Of a stretch of DNA of 32,911 nt, positions 27,238 to 32,911 are shown in pieces; position 1 is the stretch's first letter, and the number at the start of each line of letters is the position of its first letter. The translations under genes were made by a program, and so were the position numbers. The stretch comes from Planctomycetota bacterium (GTDB lineage Bacteria; Planctomycetota; MHYJ01; JACQXL01; CAKKQI01): NCBI GenBank assembly GCA_030633885.1, contig DAOWBV010000004.1, forward strand, positions 1-32,911. The letters run 5' to 3'. Under the pieces are notes generated by a model that was given only the letters and a program-made list of their open reading frames with translations, searched no databases and was not told where the DNA came from.

Positions 27238-28773
27238 ATGTTTTTTTTCGGTAAGAAAAAATTAAGAAGGGTTCAACCGGGCAAATCTAGAGTGGTCTCT
27301 CAAACAGAGGATCAGGCCGCGACCCGGGAGTGGTTTACCTATATTCTGGTCGGGATCCTGTTTTCGTTGATTATTATCAGTACTCTGGGTTTCGGGTATC
27401 TTCGATCGGCTGAGCATATCTTATCGGTTACAATCGTCTCCACCCTGGCCGTTTTTTTGATGATCTTTGCTTTGTGGATACTTCACCCAAAGTTATTTTC
27501 TTCGCCGATCAAGTTATTTTTCTTTGGCGTGATATCAGTTTCGCTGGTGGCGCTCGTGGAAGTATTCTTAAGATTCGGTTGGCCGCTTTATCTCCTGCCG
27601 GTCGTATTAACATCGATGATCATTACCATCGGGTACTCTCAACAGCTGGCCGTGATTAATCTGTTTTTTCAGATCTTTGTTATCTGGTTGCTGATCGATG
27701 ATAAGCATTTTGCTAAAGTGATCATTCATTTTCCGGCGGCCATGCTGGTTATCCTGGGTTTAACGGAATTGCGGACCCGGTCAAAATTGATCCGGTTGGG
27801 CGCCCTGGCCGGGGTGGTTACCTTACTGATGGTTCTGATGAAAATAGTCTTTCTCGATGTCGGGTTGCAAGAGTTTTTTAATAACATTAGAGTTCAACCA
27901 TTTGAGAATTCATGGACCAAAAAACTTATTTTATCTTTCATCAACGGTTTAGTCTCTGGTTTCATTGTTCTGGGTGTCTTGCCGTTCATTGAGAAGTGGT
28001 TCGGGGTATTGACCGATCTCAGTTTGCTGGAACTGACCGATATGAACCAGCCTTTATTGAGGAAACTTTATCTGGAAGCGCCGGGTACGTACCATCATTC
28101 ATTGCGGGTCGGTAATCTGGCCGAGGCCGCCGCCCGGGCGATCAGGGCGAACTCTCTGCTCGTGCGGGTCGGGGCTTATTTTCATGACATCGGTAAGTTG
28201 AACAAACCCGAATACTTTGTCGAAAACGAGGTGGAGGCGAACAGTAAGCATAAAAACCTATCTCCGATGATGAGTACCCTGGTTATTACGGCTCACGTCA
28301 AGGACGGCCTGGAATTCGCGAAATATCACCGATTACCATCGCGTATTTTTGATTTTGTCGAACAGCATCACGGTAATTCCGTGGTCAAATATTTTTATCA
28401 CGAAGCGAAAGAAAAAAACAATCATAATGATAACGAAGACCGGGTCGCTCCGGAATCTTTCCGGTACAGCGGACCCAAGCCACAGACTAAAGAAACGGCC
28501 ATTGTTTTACTGGCTGACTCCGTGGAAGCAGCTTCCCGGGCGTTATCAAGCGTTACCCCGGCCAAACTCAAAGGTCTGGTTCATGACATTATTATGTCCA
28601 AGCTTTTAGACGGTCAGTTGGACCAGAGCAATATAACGATGAGTGAACTGAAAACGATTGAAAACACTTTTACCCGTGGCTTGGCCGGTGTTTTTCACGC
28701 CCGGATCAAATATCCCGAGGAAAACGGTCAGGCAGAGACGAATCACAAAAAATCTAAATCAGAATCAGCATGA
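27238..28773 (+). CDS. PgpH-like 7TM-HD domain protein
   Basis: 511 aa; about seven hydrophobic helices then HD domain (APGTYHHSLRVGNLAEAAA, GAYFHDIGKLNKPEYF, EQHHG, LLADSVEAASRAL). Lacks the long N-terminal extracellular region of canonical PgpH. Confidence 0.85.
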   Translation: MFFFGKKKLRRVQPGKSRVVSQTEDQAATREWFTYILVGILFSLIIISTLGFGYLRSAEHILSVTIVSTLAVFLMIFALWILHPKLFSSPIKLFFFGVISVSLVALVEVFLRFGWPLYLLPVVLTSMIITIGYSQQLAVINLFFQIFVIWLLIDDKHFAKVIIHFPAAMLVILGLTELRTRSKLIRLGALAGVVTLLMVLMKIVFLDVGLQEFFNNIRVQPFENSWTKKLILSFINGLVSGFIVLGVLPFIEKWFGVLTDLSLLELTDMNQPLLRKLYLEAPGTYHHSLRVGNLAEAAARAIRANSLLVRVGAYFHDIGKLNKPEYFVENEVEANSKHKNLSPMMSTLVITAHVKDGLEFAKYHRLPSRIFDFVEQHHGNSVVKYFYHEAKEKNNHNDNEDRVAPESFRYSGPKPQTKETAIVLLADSVEAASRALSSVTPAKLKGLVHDIIMSKLLDGQLDQSNITMSELKTIENTFTRGLAGVFHARIKYPEENGQAETNHKKSKSESA

Positions 28774-29207
28774 TAAGTATTAATGCCAGCCAGTCTTTTC
28801 GTCGGATCCTGCCGGTCGAAACCCGCCTGATCAAAAAAGTTCTGCAATCTGTACTCAAGGAACACAAACATGCCCGGTTTGATCTCAGTCTGGCGCTGGT
28901 TGACAACCGGACCATCAGGAAATTAAATCGGCGCTACTTGAAACACAACCGGATAACGGACGTGATTGCTTTTCCGCTGATGGATGATGGGATGAACGGA
29001 GATAAAGTGTTAGGTGAGATCGTTGTTTCCGTCGAAAAAGCCGTTCCGGAGGCGCGTCGGCGGAAGATCACTGTCCGGCAGGAGCTGCTGCTTTATTGCG
29101 TTCACGGTTTGTTGCATCTGTTAGGTTATGATGATGGAAGTCCGCGGGCTCGTCGGCGGATGGAAAAAAAACAAGCTGCGATTCTAAGCAAATATGCGTT
29201 TAAGTAG
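28770..29207 (+). CDS. ybeY: endoribonuclease YbeY
   Basis: 145 aa; NRRYLKHNRITDVIAFP, HGLLHLLGYDDGSPRARRRM metal-binding H-x3-H-x5-D type motif; ATGA overlap with upstream gene. Confidence 0.9.
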   Translation: MISINASQSFRRILPVETRLIKKVLQSVLKEHKHARFDLSLALVDNRTIRKLNRRYLKHNRITDVIAFPLMDDGMNGDKVLGEIVVSVEKAVPEARRRKITVRQELLLYCVHGLLHLLGYDDGSPRARRRMEKKQAAILSKYAFK

Positions 29208-29418
29208 TGATGTCTTAGAAAAACATGCCGACCATACCAACGCTTTTATCGGCGATGCCGGAGCCAGTATTTTCTACAAATATCTTTCCGGAAAAGAAAG
29301 GCAGAAATCCTTGGTTTTATCGACAGCCTTAACTATCCTGCCGGACCTGGATACTTTATTTTTTAAGATGGATACCTTAAAAATTACCTGTTTTAAAGTC
29401 CATGATACGGCCCACTGA
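29194..29418 (+). pseudogene. truncated YdjM/DUF457-like metal-dependent hydrolase fragment
   Basis: 74 aa; LSTALTILPDLDTLFFKMDTLKIT resembles the N-terminal region of the family and the frame stops right after HDTAH; most of the expected protein is absent. Confidence 0.5.
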
Positions 29419-29431
29419 TAAAACTGTTTTT

Positions 29432-29575
29432 TTATTCGTCGCTGGCCGTTAATTTCCAGGCTTTTTTTGCCCGGCGTCGTTTCAGTATTTTCCGCCCGCC
29501 TTTGGTTTTCATTCTTTTCCTGAATCCGTGTTTCTTTTTCCGACGACGAGTGTTAGGACGATAGGTAATACTCAT
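29432..29575 (-). CDS. rpmH: 50S ribosomal protein L34
   Basis: 47 aa [47 protein letters not shown]; short ORF absent from the ORF track; preceded by AGGAG-type ribosome binding site. Confidence 0.95.
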   Translation of the reverse strand: MSITYRPNTRRRKKKHGFRKRMKTKGGRKILKRRRAKKAWKLTASDE

Positions 29576-29672
29576 AGCGCTTACTCCTATAAAAATTTTA
29601 TAACTTAAATCTTATAAATTATATTTTACGCGGGGAGGGAGCCGAATCCGGCACCCCGGCAAAATACGATTA

Positions 29673-29754
29673 TGGGCGAGAGAGGATTCGAACCTCCATC
29701 CTTTTCAGGACCAGATCCTAAGTCTGGCGCGTCTGCCAGTTCCGCCACTCGCCC
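29673..29754 (-). tRNA. tRNA-Leu (anticodon TAG)
   Basis: Reverse complement GGGCGAGTGGCGGAACTGGCAGACGCGCCAGACTTAGGATCTGG...GGTTCGAATCCTCTCTCGCCC folds as a class II tRNA; CCA not encoded. Confidence 0.92.
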
Positions 29755-29782
29755 GTAATTAACGGGATACGATAAATCGAGC

Positions 29783-29855
29783 TACCCCCGGCAGGACTCG
29801 AACCTGCAGCCACCGGATTAGAAATCAGGTGCTCTATCCATTGAGCTACGGGGGC
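29783..29855 (-). tRNA. tRNA-Arg (anticodon TCT)
   Basis: Reverse complement GCCCCCGTAGCTCAATGGATAGAGCACCTGATTTCTAATCCGGTGGCTGCAGGTTCGAGTCCTGCCGGGGGTA; T-C mismatch in the anticodon stem; CCA not encoded. Confidence 0.85.
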
Positions 29856-29917
29856 GTAGATAATAAGTCCTTTTCCCTAAAGCTTTTGTTTTATCCATTG
29901 TCAACCGGAGGCTGATC

Positions 29918-29938
29918 CCTGCCTGACCGGCAGGCAGG
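29918..29938. repeat. CCTGCCTG-aCCGG-CAGGCAGG hairpin
   Basis: Perfect 8-bp inverted repeat inside degenerate tRNA-spacer; related to the insert at 23875-23890. Confidence 0.6.
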
Positions 29939-30088
29939 CGCCTTCGGCGGAAGCTACGGGAGCCTGACTTTGATCGACTTACCCGTAGACCGCGACCCTG
30001 TGTGCGACTAAGGGCGCATAAATAAATCATCCCTTAGATAGGACTGCGTTAACAGGCCTATACTACGGGGGTTAATCAGGTGTAAAAA

Positions 30089-30162
30089 TACGCCCTGTAG
30101 GATTTGAACATACGGCCAGCTGATTAAGAATCAGCTGCTCTACCAGGCTGAGCTAAGGGCGC
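30089..30162 (-). tRNA. tRNA-Lys (anticodon CTT)
   Basis: Reverse complement GCGCCCTTAGCTCAGCCTGGTAGAGCAGCTGATTCTTAATCAGCTGGCCGTATGTTCAAATCCTACAGGGCGTA; mismatch in T-stem (GTATG/CCTAC); CCA not encoded. Confidence 0.8.
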
Positions 30163-30190
30163 ATAAATATTTAACTAAATACTCCCTTAG

Positions 30191-30212
30191 GATCCCGACA
30201 TCCGTCGGGATC
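30191..30212. repeat. GATCCCGAC-atcc-GTCGGGATC hairpin
   Basis: Perfect 9-bp stem; same core as the hairpin at 10278-10296. Confidence 0.6.
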
Positions 30213-30366
30213 TAAGAATCCCATCAGTTTATGCCTCGCTATCGCTCGCATAATCCTGTGGGCTTCTAAGACTAAGGGCGCATTAAAAGAGAAAGTTTAG
30301 CATACAAGTTGGATTTTTGCAATAAAAAAGTAGAGGGATGGGTACACCGTAAATGTCTAAAAAAAC

Positions 30367-30395
30367 TTGACTTAAAGCGTTTTTTCTTTTATAGT
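30367..30395 (+). promoter_or_regulatory. sigma70-type promoter for the RsbU-like operon
   Basis: TTGACT (30367-30372), 17-nt spacer, TATAGT (30390-30395), ATG at 30422. Confidence 0.6.
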
Positions 30396-30421
30396 TAGAA
30401 ATTAAATTTTAAATAGGAATC

Positions 30422-32092
30422 ATGGCAAAAAGATATCCGCCCGGACCACAAAAAAGGTCCATCAGTATTCGCGTCCCGGCCAAAAAAACGCATTCCGGGG
30501 AAAGTAATGTCATCAAGGCGATCAGTATTCCCCGGGGACGATCGTCTCAGGAAGACGATCTCCGGCTGAAACCACGGGGCGCGTCTTTAAAAACAAAATT
30601 CGCTCTTTTTACCGCCCTGGCGATCACGATTGCCACTCTGATCCTCGTGGTGACGGCTTATCTGGCTGTTAAGCATCAGGTGGAAACGCAAATTAATGAT
30701 GGGGGTATTCGGGTAGTTAAGCTTTTTGCCGCTTTTGATTTTTCTTTCTGGGAGGACCTGAAAGCAAAAGGTAAAAATCCGTTTAGTAATATTATCGGCG
30801 TGAACGCGGAAGAAATGGGGATTGAAATCCCGTCGATTTTGAATCTGATTATTACGGATAAGAACAAGTATTCGATCGTTGGTATGAATGAGGTGGCCAT
30901 CCAGTTGGAAGATTCCCGTTCTTTAATGAAAACAAAGGATAATATTAAAATCAACGAGGGGTTGTACCGGGAAAGTATCTCCGGTCTAAAAATAAGGACT
31001 CGTTCATACCAGAAGCCGATCATGTCTCAAGACGGGGAATTACAGGGTTACGTGATCTTGTTTCTTTCCGCCAAGAAAATCGATGAGATTTTAAATGAAA
31101 TATTGATTTCGTTTTTGGGGCCGGCCTGTTTGGCGATCATTCTGGGGGCTTTACTGGGACTTTTCATGGCCGGCCAGGTGACCCGGTCAGTAAAAACTTT
31201 AATGGCGGATATGGAGATGGTCAGTCGGGGTGATCTGGCTCATCAGTCTCACGCGTACAGCAGTGACGAAATTGGTGTTTTGACGGTGACTTTTAACCGG
31301 ATGACTAAAAGTCTTCAGCTGGCGCGTGAAAAAGAGATTGAAGCCAAGGCCCTGGAGCGAGAGTTGGAATTGGCCCACGAAGTTCAATCAAATTTGTTGC
31401 CGAAAAAAATACCCGCTATCCCGGGTTATGATATCAGTGCTTTTTACCGGTCCAGTCACGAAGTCGGGGGCGATTATTACGATATTATCCAAGTTGATGA
31501 AAATAACATCGGGATTATCGTGGCCGATGTGGCCGGGAAAGGGATTCCCGGTTCGATGCTGATGACGATGACCCGGAGTCTGGTGCGGATGGAAGCGACC
31601 CGGAATCTTTCGCCGGCCGACACCCTGAGCAAAGTGAATCGTATTTTGGCCGCTGATATCAGGCGGGGCATGTTTGTCACGGCCATGTATTTGATCATGA
31701 ATATTAAAGCCCGAACGATTCTGGTGAGCAGCGCCGGGCACAATCCGTTGATCATCTGGCGTCATAGCCGGCGGGGTTATGAATTATTTAATCCGAACGG
31801 GATCGCGCTCGGGTTTGACCGCGGGCCGGTTTTTGAGCGGACCGTGAAAGAACAGCTGATTCAACTGGCTCCCGGTGATCGTTTTGTGTCTTATACTGAC
31901 GGGGTGGTGGAAGCGATGAACCCCCGGGATGAAGAATTCGGGAGTGAGCGTTTTTATAAGTTAGTCGGCCAATTGACGAATTACCCTTCGAAGGTATTTA
32001 TCGACCAGACGATCAAAGTTCTGGATAACTACAAGGGATCGGCGCCCCAACACGATGATATTACTTTGGTTTCCGTCCGAGTAACGGCTTAA
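30422..32092 (+). CDS. RsbU/SpoIIE-type PP2C phosphatase with TM segments and HAMP domain
   Basis: 556 aa; TM helices, HAMP region (GQVTRSVKTLMADMEMVSRGDLAHQS), phosphatase motifs SSHEVGGDYYDII, VADVAGKGIPGSMLM, DRFVSYTDGVVEAMN, HDDITLVSV. Confidence 0.92.
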   Translation: MAKRYPPGPQKRSISIRVPAKKTHSGESNVIKAISIPRGRSSQEDDLRLKPRGASLKTKFALFTALAITIATLILVVTAYLAVKHQVETQINDGGIRVVKLFAAFDFSFWEDLKAKGKNPFSNIIGVNAEEMGIEIPSILNLIITDKNKYSIVGMNEVAIQLEDSRSLMKTKDNIKINEGLYRESISGLKIRTRSYQKPIMSQDGELQGYVILFLSAKKIDEILNEILISFLGPACLAIILGALLGLFMAGQVTRSVKTLMADMEMVSRGDLAHQSHAYSSDEIGVLTVTFNRMTKSLQLAREKEIEAKALERELELAHEVQSNLLPKKIPAIPGYDISAFYRSSHEVGGDYYDIIQVDENNIGIIVADVAGKGIPGSMLMTMTRSLVRMEATRNLSPADTLSKVNRILAADIRRGMFVTAMYLIMNIKARTILVSSAGHNPLIIWRHSRRGYELFNPNGIALGFDRGPVFERTVKEQLIQLAPGDRFVSYTDGVVEAMNPRDEEFGSERFYKLVGQLTNYPSKVFIDQTIKVLDNYKGSAPQHDDITLVSVRVTA

Positions 32093-32118
32093 GCAAAAAT
32101 GTTTAAGGAGTTTTGGAT

Positions 32119-32532
32119 ATGTTGCACGAAAGACTTTCGATTACCAGCGAGATGAAATTCCTGGATCTGGTCAGGAACGTTATGCAGAAATCTATCCGAA
32201 AAAGTAAATTATCCGACAATCATGAGAACAAAATGGTCTTGGCCGTGGATGAAGCGATCAGTAACGTTATTGAGCACGCTTATGAATTGCAGAAAAACAA
32301 ATTCATTGATATTCAAATCAGCAGTGATGACCAAAGATTTCAGGTGACCATTGAGCATAAAGGTAAAAGTTTCGATCCCAAATCAATGACGAATCCGAAT
32401 ATCAGAGAAAACATTCGGCAGGGTAAAAAAAGAGGCCTGGGGATATTCCTGATCCGGCAGACTATGGACGAAGTAAAATATTCATTTAAGAATGGACAAA
32501 ATAAATTAATTTTGATTAAATATATAACTTAA
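32119..32532 (+). CDS. RsbW-like anti-sigma factor serine kinase (HATPase)
   Basis: N-box MVLAVDEAISNVIEHAYE and G-box KRGLGIFLIRQTMDEV; ATG 32119 is 8 nt from AAGGAG, preferred to the track's TTG 32113. Confidence 0.88.
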   Translation: MLHERLSITSEMKFLDLVRNVMQKSIRKSKLSDNHENKMVLAVDEAISNVIEHAYELQKNKFIDIQISSDDQRFQVTIEHKGKSFDPKSMTNPNIRENIRQGKKRGLGIFLIRQTMDEVKYSFKNGQNKLILIKYIT

Positions 32533-32596
32533 TGAACCCCGTAGAAATTTACATCGAGTTTGATACCCGCGGGGTAAAGGAGAAAGGAGTAACTTC

Positions 32597-32911
32597 ATGG
32601 CTGATTTTAAAATTAACTCACAGAAACTTCAAAATGGAATAGTGGCCATTACGGTCAAAGGGTTCCTGGATGCTTACACTTACGGTGAATTAGAGCAAAC
32701 GATTCAGGATTTTTTCAATCAAAATCTGTACCGGTTTATTGTTGATCTTGCGCAGGTTGATTATATCAGCAGTGCTGGAGCCGGCGTTTTTATCGGGGCC
32801 ATTGGTTTGGCTCAGGAAAACAAAGGTAATATTGTGATCATCCGCCCGAAACCGAATGTGAAGGAAGTTTTTGATCTGCTCGGTCTTTCCCAAATATTCA
32901 CCATCGCTGGC
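32597..32911 (+). CDS. STAS-domain anti-anti-sigma factor (RsbV-like), truncated by window end
   Basis: MADFKINSQKLQNGIVAITVKGFLDAYTYGELEQTI...YISSAGAGVFIGAIG...; open to last base, hence missing from ORF track; conserved phosphoserine region SSAG. Confidence 0.88.
   Translation, partial: MADFKINSQKLQNGIVAITVKGFLDAYTYGELEQTIQDFFNQNLYRFIVDLAQVDYISSAGAGVFIGAIGLAQENKGNIVIIRPKPNVKEVFDLLGLSQIFTIAG

Noticed and set aside
29818-30030. 70-aa minus-strand ORF from the track
   Set aside because: Its start is the translated tRNA-Arg (PRSSMDRAPDF is a common tRNA artefact) and it runs through palindromic repeats (LPAGQAG); not a credible protein.
31388-31765. 125-aa minus-strand ORF in the phosphatase gene
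   Set aside because: Antisense to the conserved PP2C motifs.

Overview
Bacterial chromosomal window with no rRNA, no CRISPR array and no recognisable transposase. From left to right it contains: (i) two tandem TPR/DUF3857/transglutaminase-like paralogues, the first open at the left window edge; (ii) lnt (apolipoprotein N-acyltransferase) on the minus strand, divergent from a decayed HD-GYP-like remnant, two tandem DUF35 zinc-ribbon/OB-fold proteins and an orphan MshEN-domain protein; (iii) a DUF2520-type dehydrogenase-like protein, shikimate kinase and a DUF2851 protein; (iv) a 1254-aa zinc-ribbon/class III nucleotide cyclase/AAA/TPR protein; (v) a minus-strand group of an O-antigen-ligase-like protein plus a tightly overlapping recG-polysaccharide deacetylase-formyltransferase cluster; (vi) uvrA bracketed by two inverted copies of a palindromic element; (vii) a PgpH-like 7TM-HD protein, ybeY and a truncated hydrolase fragment; (viii) rpmH (found by hand, missing from the ORF track) and three minus-strand tRNAs mixed with degenerate tRNA-derived sequence; (ix) an RsbU/RsbW/RsbV-like partner-switching module running off the right edge. 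The strongest unexplained signals are the inverted palindromic pair around uvrA, which shows compensatory base-pair changes and supplies the uvrA stop codon; the divergent promoter pair whose -35 boxes are the arms of one perfect palindrome; the tRNA-Lys 5'-end repeats in the tRNA cluster; and the second transglutaminase paralogue, which has lost its apparent catalytic residues. All calls come from reading the sequence; no database search was run.
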